Source of the DNA: Bordetella parapertussis
Lineage (GTDB): Bacteria; Pseudomonadota; Gammaproteobacteria; Burkholderiales; JACQAP01
Direction: 5' to 3'
Assembly (NCBI GenBank): GCA_945900965.1
Contig: CAMDKM010000002.1
Span: forward strand, 1-64,000
Length of the DNA: 64,000 nucleotides
Shown here: positions 35,060 to 44,468 of the stretch, in pieces
Layout of the letters: every line of letters begins with the position of its first letter
Position numbering within the stretch: the first letter of the stretch is position 1
Notes under the pieces: generated by a model
Told to the model about the DNA's origin: nothing
Seen by the model: the letters and a program-made list of their open reading frames with translations, nothing else
Databases searched by the model: none
Position numbers and translations under genes: made by a program

Positions 35060-36496
35060 TCAGCCGATCAAAACCGGAACGTACATGCGCATGTCGTTGC
35101 GTTGGATCAACAGGGCAATGGTTCTGTCGGTCTTCTTGACGAGGGATTTCAGTTGCTCGACCGACTTGATCGGTTCCCTGTTCAAGGCCAGGATCACGTC
35201 GCCACGCTGAATGCCGGCTTTGGCTGCGGGACCGGAGGCACTTTCGACGATGAGGCCAACATCGATGTCGAGGCGAGATTTTTCTTCCGGGCTGAGTTCT
35301 CGCAGCGCCAGTCCGAGTTTTGCGTCATCCACCGGACGACTCTCCCCCGATTCGGCGACTTGCTCGGTGAGTTCACCGATCCGCACGCTCATCGCCTGTT
35401 TCGACCCGTCGCGCCAAATCTCCAGATGAGTCTGGGTGCCTGGCTTGATGGCGGCAATGGCGGCGGGCAATTCGGATAGCCGGGAAATTTCCTTGCCATC
35501 GACCGATAACACCACGTCGCCCGATTTCAGTCCGGCTTTTGCGGCGGGGCTGTCTGCTTCGACCATGCTGATCAGCGCACCCTGTACTTTAGGCATGCCA
35601 AACGACTGGGCCAGCGACTGATTGACTTCCTGGATCTGCACGCCCAGACGTCCGCGGGTGACCTGGCCGTGTGCCATCAACTCGTCACGTATGTGCATGG
35701 CGACGTCGATAGGGATGGCAAACGACAAACCCATATAGCCGCCGGTGCGGCTGAAGATCTGCGAGTTGATTCCCACCACTTCGCCATCCATGTTGAACAG
35801 CGGTCCGCCCGAATTGCCGGGATTCACCGCGACATCCGTCTGAATGAAAGGTACATAATTTTCGTCCGGCAGGCTGCGTGCCTTGGCGCTGACGATGCCC
35901 GAGGTGATGGTATTTTCGAAACCAAAGGGCGAGCCGATGGCCGCGACCCATTCGCCCACTTTGAGCGAGGCCGGGTCGCCTATTTTGACCACCGGTAAAT
36001 TGGCGGCTTCGATGCGAAGCACCGCGACGTCAGTGCGTCGATCGATGCCGATCACCTTGGCTTCAAACTCGCGCTTGTCAGTAAGCTTGACGCTGATCTG
36101 ATCGGCATCGGCAACCACGTGCGCGTTGGTGAGGACGATGCCATCCGCGCTGACGATGAATCCGGACCCCTGGCCTCTTTTCGCGTCGGGATCCCCTTTG
36201 GGACTGGGAGGGGCGAAACGCCGGAAAAATTCCGAAAAGGGGTCGTCCTGCGGAGCTGCCCCGGAATTTGCGCCGGCCTGTGCGCTGCGTGAGACGGCAA
36301 CGTTGACAACGGCCGGACCGTTTTGTTCCACGATGCGGGTAAAGTCCGGAAATTGCCCGGCACGAACCGAAGGGGTCGCTTGTGCTGCGGCATTGGCCGA
36401 GGTGTGAGCGGATGAGGCGAAAAAGTAGTAACCGGCACTCAGTGCCGTGACGACGCTGCCAATGATCAATTGCCTGGTGATTCTGCTCGAAACCAT
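35060..36496 (-). CDS. DegP/DegQ/MucD-type periplasmic serine protease (HtrA family)
   Basis: 478 aa. The signal or anchor segment is at residues 8-28. The trypsin-like domain has His126 (NAHVV), Asp156 (RTDVAVL) and Ser229 (NPGNSGGP). PDZ 1 lies at about 300-385 and PDZ 2 at about 395-475. It degrades misfolded envelope proteins. ATG 36496 has AGGAGGAA upstream; the frame runs further upstream without support. Divergent from mscL. A second, truncated Do-type gene occurs at 39375. Confidence 0.94.
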   Translation of the reverse strand: MVSSRITRQLIIGSVVTALSAGYYFFASSAHTSANAAAQATPSVRAGQFPDFTRIVEQNGPAVVNVAVSRSAQAGANSGAAPQDDPFSEFFRRFAPPSPKGDPDAKRGQGSGFIVSADGIVLTNAHVVADADQISVKLTDKREFEAKVIGIDRRTDVAVLRIEAANLPVVKIGDPASLKVGEWVAAIGSPFGFENTITSGIVSAKARSLPDENYVPFIQTDVAVNPGNSGGPLFNMDGEVVGINSQIFSRTGGYMGLSFAIPIDVAMHIRDELMAHGQVTRGRLGVQIQEVNQSLAQSFGMPKVQGALISMVEADSPAAKAGLKSGDVVLSVDGKEISRLSELPAAIAAIKPGTQTHLEIWRDGSKQAMSVRIGELTEQVAESGESRPVDDAKLGLALRELSPEEKSRLDIDVGLIVESASGPAAKAGIQRGDVILALNREPIKSVEQLKSLVKKTDRTIALLIQRNDMRMYVPVLIG

Positions 36497-36786
36497 TGAT
36501 TCCTCCTGAGGATGATCCGTCGGGCCGACAAGACCGCGACTGGCAGATGGGTCTGCGCAACCTCGGACCCGATCGCACAGAAAGAGTTCCCGGACGCGAT
36601 TGACGCGATATTCGGCGCCCGCGACAATGCACCCCGGCATCTGTCGAATAGGATAGGTCTTTTTCCGGAAACTAGTCAGTCGGACAAGGCTTTGCGGCGT
36701 GCTACACGATGCGTCCGCGGAATGCGGACTTCGAGCAATCGCCGCGCCGACCGGATATCACAACAGAGAAATTAGGAGGAGCAGAC

Positions 36787-37209
36787 ATGAGTATCGCCAG
36801 CGAGTTCAAGGAATTTGCAGTGAAGGGCAACGTGATGGACCTTGCGGTGGGGGTCATCATCGGCGCAGCCTTTGGCAAGATTGTAGATTCGATTGTCAAT
36901 GACTTGATCATGCCCATCATTGGCAAGGTGACCGGGGGCCTCGATTTCAGCAATTACTTCATCGGGCTGAACGGGCAGGCGGCCGGCATGACGCTCGCCG
37001 ATGCAAAAAAAGCCGGTGCGGTGTTTGCCTATGGAAATTTCATCACCGTCCTGCTGGGCTTTATCATTCTGGCATTCATCATTTTTATGATGATCAAGCA
37101 GGTAAATCGTTTGAAGAAAGAAGCGCCTCCCGCGCCCGCGATGCCTGCGGCCACACCGGAAGACATCCTGCTGCTGCGCCAGATACGCGACAGCCTCAAG
37201 AAGCCATGA
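36787..37209 (+). CDS. mscL: Large-conductance mechanosensitive channel MscL
   Basis: 140 aa. The N-terminal helix [22 protein letters not shown] and TM1 ([15 protein letters not shown], written in parts here) are classical MscL, followed by TM2 ([16 protein letters not shown]) and the cytoplasmic helix at the C-terminus ([13 protein letters not shown]). It opens on membrane tension and protects against osmotic down-shock. AGGAGG lies 8 bases before ATG 36787. Confidence 0.97.
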   Translation: MSIASEFKEFAVKGNVMDLAVGVIIGAAFGKIVDSIVNDLIMPIIGKVTGGLDFSNYFIGLNGQAAGMTLADAKKAGAVFAYGNFITVLLGFIILAFIIFMMIKQVNRLKKEAPPAPAMPAATPEDILLLRQIRDSLKKP

Positions 37210-37243
37210 CGCGCTCTGCCCGATGGGGGGAAAGGTGTTCGCT

Positions 37244-38083
37244 ATGTTGAATCGCCTGGCGATTCTTCACGCGACAGTGGCCGCGCTGGGATTTTGCGCG
37301 GCTGCGCAAGCGGAGGAGATGTTGCCGCTGTTCGATGGACATATTCATTACAGCATCGGCGCGACCGAGAAATATTCTCCCGAGCAGATCATCGATATCC
37401 TCGATCGGGCCGGCATCCGGCAAGCCCTGCTGGCCAGCACCCCGAACGATGGAACCATCGAGCTCTACAAGCGTTATCCGTCGCGCTTTATTCCCGAGCT
37501 GCGTCCTTATCGCAAGACCCGCGATCTGGCTTCCTGGTCGATCGAACGCCGCAGTTGGTATCGCGATCCCGAGACCGTGACCTTCATCGAGCAGGAACTC
37601 AAGCGCGGCATCTACCGGGGCATCGGCGAGTTCCATCTCGACGGCGAAGAGGCAGATTCGCCGGTCATTCGACGAATCGTCGAAATTTCAGCGGTGAATA
37701 AACTCTGGCTGCATGCCCATTCGGACGCAGTGGCGATCGAGAAGCTGTTTGCGCTCGACCCGAAGGCCCACATTGTCTGGGCACATGCAGGCATGAGCGA
37801 GCCTACGGAAACCGTCGATCGGATGCTTGGACGATTTCCCGCCTTGTGGGCCGATCTTTCTTATCGGGACGTCGCGCATGGGGGTGCCCTCGATCCGGCC
37901 TGGAAGGCGTTGTTTCTGAAATATCCGGACCGATTTATCTATGGATCCGACACCTGGATTCCGCCGCGTTGGGAAGAGGTGGAAGCCTTGACCCGGGATG
38001 CGAGGGGGTGGCTGGCGCAATTGCCGCGGGAATTGGCCGAAAACATCGCCTGGCGCAATGCCGGACGGATATTTGCAAAGTAA
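37244..38083 (+). CDS. Exported amidohydrolase-2-family protein
   Basis: 279 aa. A signal peptide (ending AAAQA) precedes the TIM-barrel motif DGHIHYS (HxH metal motif), GEFHLDGE, WLHAHSD and YGSDTW at the C-terminus, giving the His/Glu/Asp ligands of amidohydrolase family 2. An exported member is unusual. ATG 37244 is preferred (GAAAGG upstream; signal peptide starts there) over an ATG at 37223. It follows mscL by 34 bp; the substrate is unknown. Confidence 0.82.
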   Translation: MLNRLAILHATVAALGFCAAAQAEEMLPLFDGHIHYSIGATEKYSPEQIIDILDRAGIRQALLASTPNDGTIELYKRYPSRFIPELRPYRKTRDLASWSIERRSWYRDPETVTFIEQELKRGIYRGIGEFHLDGEEADSPVIRRIVEISAVNKLWLHAHSDAVAIEKLFALDPKAHIVWAHAGMSEPTETVDRMLGRFPALWADLSYRDVAHGGALDPAWKALFLKYPDRFIYGSDTWIPPRWEEVEALTRDARGWLAQLPRELAENIAWRNAGRIFAK

Positions 38084-38280
38084 TAGTCACAATCGAGGGT
38101 GATCGGGCTGACAATGTACGTGGGGGCGACGCCCTGGCACGCAAACCTGGTGAAGCGCCGCGATCAGCTCCGCCTGAGCGTTGCCGGCGAGGATGGTGCA
38201 TTCTTGGCTGGCAGACCCATGCCGACTGTGCTTTAATTGCGGCGCGTTCTATTTCACAACCCGTTCAGGAGGCAAGAAAT

Positions 38281-38622
38281 ATGGCTGAGCGTAAAGCTGC
38301 GGATAACAGCGCTTCCAAAAGCACAGAGGCGGCCAAGGCTGCCAAGAGCACGGAAGGCACCAAGATCAAGTGGGACGATTCGAACATGAAGAGTTCCTAC
38401 GCCAACGTGTGCAATGTAACCAGTACACGAGAAGAAGTGGTGATGCTGTTTGGCATCAACCAGGCTTGGAACCGCGGTCAGAAAGAAGTCACCATCCAAC
38501 TTACCGATCGCGTGATCATCAGCCCCTACGCGGCGAAACGTTTGGCAACCCTGCTTGAGGGTGTGGTCAAGGAGTACGAGAAACGCTTTGGGGCGCTCAA
38601 CGTGGATGCCCCTGGAAGTTAG
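38281..38622 (+). CDS. DUF3467 family protein
   Basis: 113 aa. After a Lys/Ala-rich N-terminus, NMKSSYANVCNVTSTREEVVMLFGINQ is the DUF3467 signature; the C-terminus has SPYAAKRLATLLEGVVKEYE. Unknown function, cytoplasmic. CAGGAGG precedes ATG 38281 and a terminator follows. Confidence 0.9.
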   Translation: MAERKAADNSASKSTEAAKAAKSTEGTKIKWDDSNMKSSYANVCNVTSTREEVVMLFGINQAWNRGQKEVTIQLTDRVIISPYAAKRLATLLEGVVKEYEKRFGALNVDAPGS

Positions 38623-38668
38623 GAGACGCAATATCGAGTGCCAAAGGGGGCTCGATTGCGGCAATGGA

Positions 38669-38695
38669 AGAAGCGGCTCATGGCCGCTTTTTCTT
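38669..38695 (+). terminator. Rho-independent terminator after the DUF3467 gene
   Basis: AAGCGGC-TCAT-GGCCGCTT followed by TTTCTTT, 45 bp after the stop codon. Confidence 0.8.
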
Positions 38696-38713
38696 TATGT
38701 ATTTTGGAGTTTC

Positions 38714-39181
38714 TCAGATCCGCCGTGCTTCGGCGAAGTGTTTTTTCCAGTAATCGGCCGTGAGCAGATCGGTACGCACCTTGCCGCCGGTGGAGGGCGC
38801 GTGAATAAAGCGCCCGTTGCCCAAATACAGGGCGACATGCGAGGCCTTCTTGTCTTCCTGATTAAAAAACAACAGATCGCCTTCGCGCAGATTGTCCATC
38901 GATATGAGGGCTGTTGACTTGCGCAACAGCTCGGTGGATCTGGGCAGCGTTACGCCGGAGCGCGCGTAGGTATAGTTAACCAGTCCGCTGCAGTCGAACC
39001 CTTCGGGCGTGGCGCCGCCGTAGCGATACGGCGTTCCGATCAATTCTTGGGCATGCGCGACGGCTTTGCGCGCGGTGGCATCGCTTGCGCGCGACGAAGC
39101 GGCATCGGGCGTGCTGGCACAGCCGAACAACATGACAAGGAGGCTGATCGCGGGGAGCAGGGGGCGCGCGGTCCGATGCAT
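38714..39181 (-). CDS. NlpC/P60-family peptidoglycan endopeptidase, lipoprotein
   Basis: About 155 aa. The lipobox VMLFGC places the lipidated Cys near residue 21. The NlpC/P60 domain has Cys in GFDCSGLV, His in ASHVALYLG and the third polar residue His in FIHAPSTG. It should cleave peptide stems in the cell wall from the periplasmic face of a membrane. The start is uncertain: ATG 39181 gives a compact lipoprotein signal, and ATG 39226 or 39247 are upstream alternatives with no better ribosome site. Confidence 0.88.
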   Translation of the reverse strand: MHRTARPLLPAISLLVMLFGCASTPDAASSRASDATARKAVAHAQELIGTPYRYGGATPEGFDCSGLVNYTYARSGVTLPRSTELLRKSTALISMDNLREGDLLFFNQEDKKASHVALYLGNGRFIHAPSTGGKVRTDLLTADYWKKHFAEARRI

Positions 39182-39374
39182 GCTCAATGTTGCGAGCGGG
39201 TCAGGCATTGTTGGATCAAGGGACATGGCTGTCGGGATTTCAATCATCAGATATCGATTTACCTCGCGAAAGTCATGCCAAAGGATAACAGAAGAGCCCG
39301 CGATTTTCGGACCTGCTTCGGGGCTCCGACACCCTTATCTTGACCAGGTCAACGCCTTTTACCTGGGTAAGGTC

Positions 39375-39677
39375 ATGAAATTCTGGATGCCGAAATTGTT
39401 TCATCTGGCATGGGTTGTAATGATGGGGTGTCTTGCGCTTGGCCAGGCCGCCGCCGGTGTTGTGCCATTATCGGAAAACGGTTTGGCGACTCTGGCGCCC
39501 ATGCTGGAGAAGATCGCGCCGGCGGTAGTGAATATCGCTGTCTTGTCGCGCTCGCCCGAAGGTTGGAATGGGGGCCAGAAGTGGCGAATTTCTCCCTCTC
39601 CTCAGTTCTCTGCCGCGCTTCATTTGTTCTCTTGCCCCGCGCAAAGAGCGCGCATGGGAGGGAGAGGATTTGTTTGA
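39375..39677 (+). pseudogene. Truncated DegQ/HtrA-type protease gene
   Basis: The signal peptide (ending GQAAAG) and the start of a Do-type protease (TLAPMLEKIAPAVVNIAVLSRSPE) are clear. After about 65 residues the frame runs into a CCCTCTCC-type palindrome and ends at TGA 39675-39677. Catalytic and PDZ domains are absent, so the product cannot be a protease. A full-length homologue is at 35060-36496. Confidence 0.75.
39586..39668. repeat. CCCTCTCC/GGAGAGG hairpin with insert, truncating a protease gene
   Basis: TCTCCCTCTCC on the left and GGGAGGGAGAGG on the right. The interior contains CGCTTCATTTGTTCTCTTG followed by CCCCGC, closely matching the interior of the hairpin at 43471-43605. Confidence 0.6.
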
Positions 39678-39706
39678 ACTTGTTTGTTAATTAACGTGGC
39701 GCCCTA

Positions 39707-41392
39707 CTAATCGTGACCACTGTCCTCGTCATGACCTTGCCACTCTTTTTCCTGAAGTAATCGCCACTGTATTTTGCCCGCACCCGAGCGGGGCAGGGCA
39801 TCGCTGAAGTCAATCCGTCGCGGGACCTTGTAGGCGGCCATATGCGAGCGCGACCAGGTCATGATGTCGTCGGCGCTGACCTGTCCTTTGCGCTCGTCCC
39901 TGAGGACCACGACCGCTTTGACGGTTTCGCCGCGGCGGGTGTCGGGCGAGGAGATGACCGCCACTTCCTTGATGTCCGGGTGTTTGTAGAGCGTGGCCTC
40001 GACTTCCGCCGGCCAGACCTTGAAACCCGAAGCATTGATCATGCGTTTGAGTCGATCCGCGATGTAATAAAAACCGTCTTCGTCGTAACGCCCGAGGTCG
40101 CCCGAGCGCAGAAAGGTCTTGCCTTCGATCTGGATAAACACCTCGGCAGTGGCCTCCGGTCTTTGCCAGTAGCCTTTCATCAGTTGCGGTCCGTGCATGA
40201 CGATCTCGCCGAGTTCATTCGGCCCGAGCGGGGCGAGTGTTTCCGGATCGATGACCATGGCTTCGGTATCGAAGGTCGGGATGCCGAGGCACTGTTTGCG
40301 TAAATCGCCGTGCGGGTTGATGTGTGTTTGCGAAATGGATTCGGTCATCCCGTAGGCTTCCATGTAACGAATGCCGCACAATTCAAAAAGTTTTTGCGCC
40401 ACCGCTTCGGGCATGGAGGCGCCGCCGCCGAAAATATTCTGCAATGATGAAAGGTTGCGCCCGACGGTCGCGGGGTGGGCGAGCAGGTCCGCTACCATGG
40501 TCGGCACGTTGGCCCAGTGGGTGCAGCCGTAATGCTCGATCATGTAACCCGCCGCGTCCGGATTCCAGCGTGGCAGGATGGCGATGGTCGCCCCCGAATA
40601 GACCGAGGCGTTAAGGGTGTGCTGCATTCCAGTCACATGAAACATCGGCGCGGTGGACAAGGCTACCGAGTCGGCGCTGAAACCTTCCCACAAGGCGGCG
40701 CCCACCAAAGTGTTCATCATGGTGCGATGAGTGTGTGTACAGCCTTTGGATTTGCCGGTTGTGCCGGAGGTGTATAACACGGCGGCGAGGTCATCCGCAT
40801 TGGTCCGGGCGGGCAGCAGATTGTGCCGAGTGGACATCGCATCCGCCCACGATATGACACTCGGGTCGCTGATCGCCTGACGCGGCTCCCTGAGAAACTC
40901 CGGAACGGGAAGTAGTGTGGTGTACTCGGTCAGGTAATCTGCATAGGTCGCAACAATGGCGTGTTGCGCCTGTTTGCCCATCAGCGGCTTGATTTGCGGG
41001 TACAGGTCCTGGGCCACAAAACAGGTCGATACGCCGCCGTCCTCGAAGTAGTGCAGCAGTTCATCGGTGACATGCATCGGACTCACCGGCAATACCGCCG
41101 CATCGGCGCGCAGGATGGCGTAATAGGCAATCGCAAACTGCGGCGAGTTCTGCATCTGCATCAGCACCCGGTCGCCCTTGCGCACGCCGCAACGGCTTTG
41201 CAGGAAGCCCGCCATCACGTCCACTTGCTGCTTGAACTCCTGGTAAGACGTGCGGCTGTCGAAAAAGATCAACGCCGGCTTGTCCGGATAACGCAGGGCG
41301 GAAACTTCAAGATTGGTATAAAGCGTGGTTTCCGGCACCGTGAGGTGCCGTGGCAGGTGTTTGGGCCAGTGTTTCAGATGCCGGGCTTCCAT
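39707..41392 (-). CDS. Acyl-CoA synthetase (AMP-forming), paralog 1
   Basis: 561 aa ANL-family ligase. The P-loop is YTSGTTGKSKGCTHTH, the A5 motif EAYGMTES, the hinge DRLKRMINASGFKVWPAEVE and the catalytic lysine GAGKIQWRLLQE. It activates a carboxylic acid to acyl-CoA; medium/long-chain or aromatic acids are possible. Closely related in sequence to the next gene upstream, so a tandem duplication. Both are divergent from livGFHM, suggesting uptake and activation of the same class of acid. Confidence 0.92.
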   Translation of the reverse strand: MEARHLKHWPKHLPRHLTVPETTLYTNLEVSALRYPDKPALIFFDSRTSYQEFKQQVDVMAGFLQSRCGVRKGDRVLMQMQNSPQFAIAYYAILRADAAVLPVSPMHVTDELLHYFEDGGVSTCFVAQDLYPQIKPLMGKQAQHAIVATYADYLTEYTTLLPVPEFLREPRQAISDPSVISWADAMSTRHNLLPARTNADDLAAVLYTSGTTGKSKGCTHTHRTMMNTLVGAALWEGFSADSVALSTAPMFHVTGMQHTLNASVYSGATIAILPRWNPDAAGYMIEHYGCTHWANVPTMVADLLAHPATVGRNLSSLQNIFGGGASMPEAVAQKLFELCGIRYMEAYGMTESISQTHINPHGDLRKQCLGIPTFDTEAMVIDPETLAPLGPNELGEIVMHGPQLMKGYWQRPEATAEVFIQIEGKTFLRSGDLGRYDEDGFYYIADRLKRMINASGFKVWPAEVEATLYKHPDIKEVAVISSPDTRRGETVKAVVVLRDERKGQVSADDIMTWSRSHMAAYKVPRRIDFSDALPRSGAGKIQWRLLQEKEWQGHDEDSGHD

Positions 41393-41421
41393 TTATCGTT
41401 AGGCCTTTAATGACAAAAGCG

Positions 41422-41565
41422 TTAACACGAAGGTACACGAAGGAAATCCTGAAAAAATGACCGAATGGAAATGTAGCCGGGAAAAAAATGTGCCGTGCGG
41501 GATATTCGTTTCACTTGATCTCGTCTTCCTTCGTGTTTCCTTCGTGATCCTTCGTATTAAAGCGT
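41422..41565. repeat. CACGAAGG-type palindromic element, no insert
   Basis: Left arm GTTAACACGAAGG/TACACGAAGG, right arm CTTCCTTCGTG/TTTCCTTCGTG/ATCCTTCGTATTAAAGCG, with about 80 bp between. It separates the two ligase genes. Confidence 0.72.
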
Positions 41566-41597
41566 TTAGCCTTTGGGTTTTACGCAATTGCCATGAC

Positions 41598-43301
41598 TCA
41601 CATTACGCCAGATTTTGCATTGATCTTATTTTCCGCTTCCTGCAACAGACGCCACTGTATCTTGCCTGTGGCGGATTTCGGAAGACTTTCGACGAATTCC
41701 ACCATCCGTGGCACCTTGTAGGCGGCCATCTGGCCGCGTGCCCAGGTCATTATTTCATCGCCGCTGACCTTGCCTTGACGACCCTCCTTCAATACCACCA
41801 CCGCCTTGACACTTTCGCCGCGACGCGGGTCCTGACTGCCGATGATGCAGGCCTCGCGTATGTCCGGGTGGCGGTAGAACAGGGACTCTACTTCGGCGGG
41901 CCAGACTTTGTAGCCCGCGGCATTGATCATGCGCTTGAGCCGGTCGACAATGAAGAAATAGCCGTCCTCATCGTAGTAACCCAGGTCGCCGGTGCGAAAA
42001 AAACGCCGCCCCTCGATGTCGATGAAGGCAGCTTCGGTGGCGGCCGGGTTTTTCCAGTAGCCCAAAAAAATCTGCGGGCCGTGAGAGACGATTTCGCCGG
42101 TCTCCCGGGGGCCGAGTTCAGCCAGCGTGTCGGGATTGACCACCCGGGCATCAGTGTTGCAGATCGGGATGCCCAGGCATTGTTTTTTTGTGCGCTTTGG
42201 CGGATTGATGTGAGTGGGCGCGATGGTCTCCGACAGTCCGTAGCCTTCCACGTAAGTCAGCCCGGTCAGATCGTACAGATGTTGTGCCACGGCTTCTGGC
42301 ATGGCCGCGCCACCCCCGCCGATGTGTTGCAGGCTCGATAGATCGTAGCGACCCAGAGTGGAATTGGACAGAAAGTCGATCGCCATGGTGGCAATATTGG
42401 TCCAGCCGTTGATGCGGAAGCGCTCGATGAGTTGGCAGGCCATGTCCCGGTCCCATCGGGTGGTCAGTACGAGGGTGCCGCCGGCATAAATCGGCTGGTT
42501 CATGCTGCATTGCATGCCGCTGACGTGAAACAACGGCAGCGTCCCGAGAATCACCGAATAAGGCGTCATATCGGTCCACAGGGCGCCGGCAATGGTGGTA
42601 CTCATGACCGTGCGGTGGGTGTGGATGCAGCCCTTTGGCTTGCCGGTGGTTCCCGAGGTATAGGGCATGACACATAAATCGTCCGGCCCGGCGAGATGCG
42701 GGCCGGGCGACAAGTTCTGCCCGAGCGCGTCTTGCCATGTCGTCACCCCCGGTTCGCGTATGTCACGCCGCGGCGCGGCGACTGACTCGGGAAGCTTGAG
42801 GTCGGTGGGTTCGGCAACTGAATCGGAGTAGGCCGCGACGATCAGACTTCGCAGGCCCTCGCCCAGCAGAGGTTGAACCTGCTGATAAAGTTCCTGGCCG
42901 ACCATGGCAACGGTGGCATCGCTGTCGGCCAGGTAATGCCGCAGTTCCTCGGTCAGATTCATCGTGTTGACGGGCACTACCATGGCGTCGGCACGCAGAA
43001 TGGCATAAAAGGCGATGATGAACTGCGGACTGTTTTGCATGAACAGCAGCACCCGATCACCACGTTTTACGCCGGCATGCTGCTGCAGAAAACCCGCCAT
43101 TGCATCGACGTCGTGCTTCAGCTGCCGGTACGTCATGGGCGTGTCATAGAACCAGATCGCAGTCTTGTCCGGGAAGCGTCCGGCGGTGTCCGCCAGGTTT
43201 TGATACACGCTGGCCTGTGGCAGAATGATCTCGTGGGGAATGTTCTCGGGCCAGAATTGGTAATGCCTGGGTTCCATGTATGTCTGGGCTGAAGTCGTCA
43301 T
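41598..43301 (-). CDS. Acyl-CoA synthetase (AMP-forming), paralog 2
   Basis: 567 aa. Motifs are YTSGTTGKPKGCIHTH, EGYGLSETIAPTH, DRLKRMINAAGYKVWPAEVE and TGKIQWRLLQE. It shares the paralog 1 layout throughout, including EPRHYQFWPENIP at the N-terminus versus EARHLKHWPKHLP. ATG 43301 or 43277 are both possible; neither has a strong ribosome site. Transcribed away from livG, about 350 bp apart. Confidence 0.92.
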   Translation of the reverse strand: MTTSAQTYMEPRHYQFWPENIPHEIILPQASVYQNLADTAGRFPDKTAIWFYDTPMTYRQLKHDVDAMAGFLQQHAGVKRGDRVLLFMQNSPQFIIAFYAILRADAMVVPVNTMNLTEELRHYLADSDATVAMVGQELYQQVQPLLGEGLRSLIVAAYSDSVAEPTDLKLPESVAAPRRDIREPGVTTWQDALGQNLSPGPHLAGPDDLCVMPYTSGTTGKPKGCIHTHRTVMSTTIAGALWTDMTPYSVILGTLPLFHVSGMQCSMNQPIYAGGTLVLTTRWDRDMACQLIERFRINGWTNIATMAIDFLSNSTLGRYDLSSLQHIGGGGAAMPEAVAQHLYDLTGLTYVEGYGLSETIAPTHINPPKRTKKQCLGIPICNTDARVVNPDTLAELGPRETGEIVSHGPQIFLGYWKNPAATEAAFIDIEGRRFFRTGDLGYYDEDGYFFIVDRLKRMINAAGYKVWPAEVESLFYRHPDIREACIIGSQDPRRGESVKAVVVLKEGRQGKVSGDEIMTWARGQMAAYKVPRMVEFVESLPKSATGKIQWRLLQEAENKINAKSGVM

Positions 43302-43652
43302 TTTCGTTGCAGTGCAAACAAACAATGGCACCGCCGGGAAGCAAATGTAGTCTGCCACTTCGGTCCCGGTCAACGTCTCTTGCTTTACCGACTGCCGGGC
43401 TTGTGCCACTATCCTAGGCGTATTGTCTCAGTCGGTTGGCGCTATTCGGTGCGTGGTCCTACGCAATACTCTCTCTCCCTTGACGGGACAGAGTGGGAGA
43501 GAGGGTGAAATGGTCGCATGGACCCGAGCCGTCCCCTCTCCCCAACCCCTCTGCTACGCTTCAAGTGTGCCCTTGTCCCGCAAGCAGAGAGGGGCTGAAG
43601 TGCTAAAACAAGTGCCACCGAAGGACGACTTGGTTTCGAGTTTGGGGGAGGC
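43302..43652. other. Divergent regulatory region filled largely by a hairpin repeat
   Basis: Between acyl-CoA ligase 2 and livG. It must contain both promoters. The repeat at 43471-43605 takes up about 135 bp of it. No other motif is evident. Confidence 0.4.
43471..43605. repeat. CCCTCTCC/GAGAGGGG hairpins with insert
   Basis: CTCTCTCCC-type and GGGAGAGAGGG arms, then CCCCTCTGCT...AGCAGAGAGGGG enclosing an insert with CGCTTCAAGTGTGCCCTTG followed by TCCCGC. The insert is shared with the hairpin at 39586-39668. Confidence 0.6.
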
Positions 43653-44468
43653 ATGTTGGCGGACGCTATAAAAAAAGAACAAGTTGCGCCGACCATCGCC
43701 GCGGCTGCGTTGCTGCGAGTGGAGAATCTCGGTGTCCGGTTCGGCGGCATCATCGCGCTGGAAGACGTGTCGTTCGAGGTATCGTCTGGCCAAGTCGCGG
43801 GGATCATCGGCCCCAACGGGGCTGGGAAGACCACGCTCTTCAACTGCCTTTCGCGCCTATATCCGTTTCAGGCCGGTAACATTTTCTTCGATGGAAAATC
43901 GCTGATCGAAATTCCCCGTCACAGCATCGCCGCCAGCGGCATTGGCCGCACCTTCCAGAACCTCGCGCTATTCCGGTCCATGAGCGTGCTGCACAACGTG
44001 ATGGTCGGTGCCCATTGCCGCAGCCGGGGCGGGTTCCTTGCCAATGCGCTACGCCTGCCCGGCGTCGCGGGTGAAGAGACCCGGGTCGCGGCACGGGCGC
44101 ATGAGCTGATTGCACTACTTGAGTTGCAGTCGCACGCGCAAACGCGGGTGGCGGATCTGCCCTTTGGCACTCAGAAACGGGTCGAACTCGGACGCGCGCT
44201 CGCCGCCGAACCCCGGCTATTGTTGCTCGACGAACCGGCTGCCGGTCTGAACCATGAAGAAATCGAAGCCTTGGCCGTCCTGATCCGCCGCATTCGCGAC
44301 GAGCTGGGGGTGACGATCTTACTGGTCGAGCACCACATGAGTCTGGTGATGCGTTTGTCGGATAAGGTGGTGGCGCTGAATTTCGGACGCAAAATCGCCG
44401 ATGGAACGCCTGCCGAAGTGCAGCGCGACGAAAACGTGATCCAGGCCTACCTCGGGAAAGAGAAGTAA
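43653..44468 (+). CDS. livG: Branched-chain amino acid-type ABC transporter ATPase LivG
   Basis: 271 aa. Walker A is GPNGAGKTT, Q-loop RTFQNLALF, signature LPFGTQKRVELGRAL (a variant of LSGGQ found in LivG), Walker B LLLLDEP and switch His in VEHHM. It energises uptake with LivF at the inner membrane. GGGGGAGGC precedes ATG 43653. Its TAA overlaps the livF ATG. Confidence 0.93.
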   Translation: MLADAIKKEQVAPTIAAAALLRVENLGVRFGGIIALEDVSFEVSSGQVAGIIGPNGAGKTTLFNCLSRLYPFQAGNIFFDGKSLIEIPRHSIAASGIGRTFQNLALFRSMSVLHNVMVGAHCRSRGGFLANALRLPGVAGEETRVAARAHELIALLELQSHAQTRVADLPFGTQKRVELGRALAAEPRLLLLDEPAAGLNHEEIEALAVLIRRIRDELGVTILLVEHHMSLVMRLSDKVVALNFGRKIADGTPAEVQRDENVIQAYLGKEK

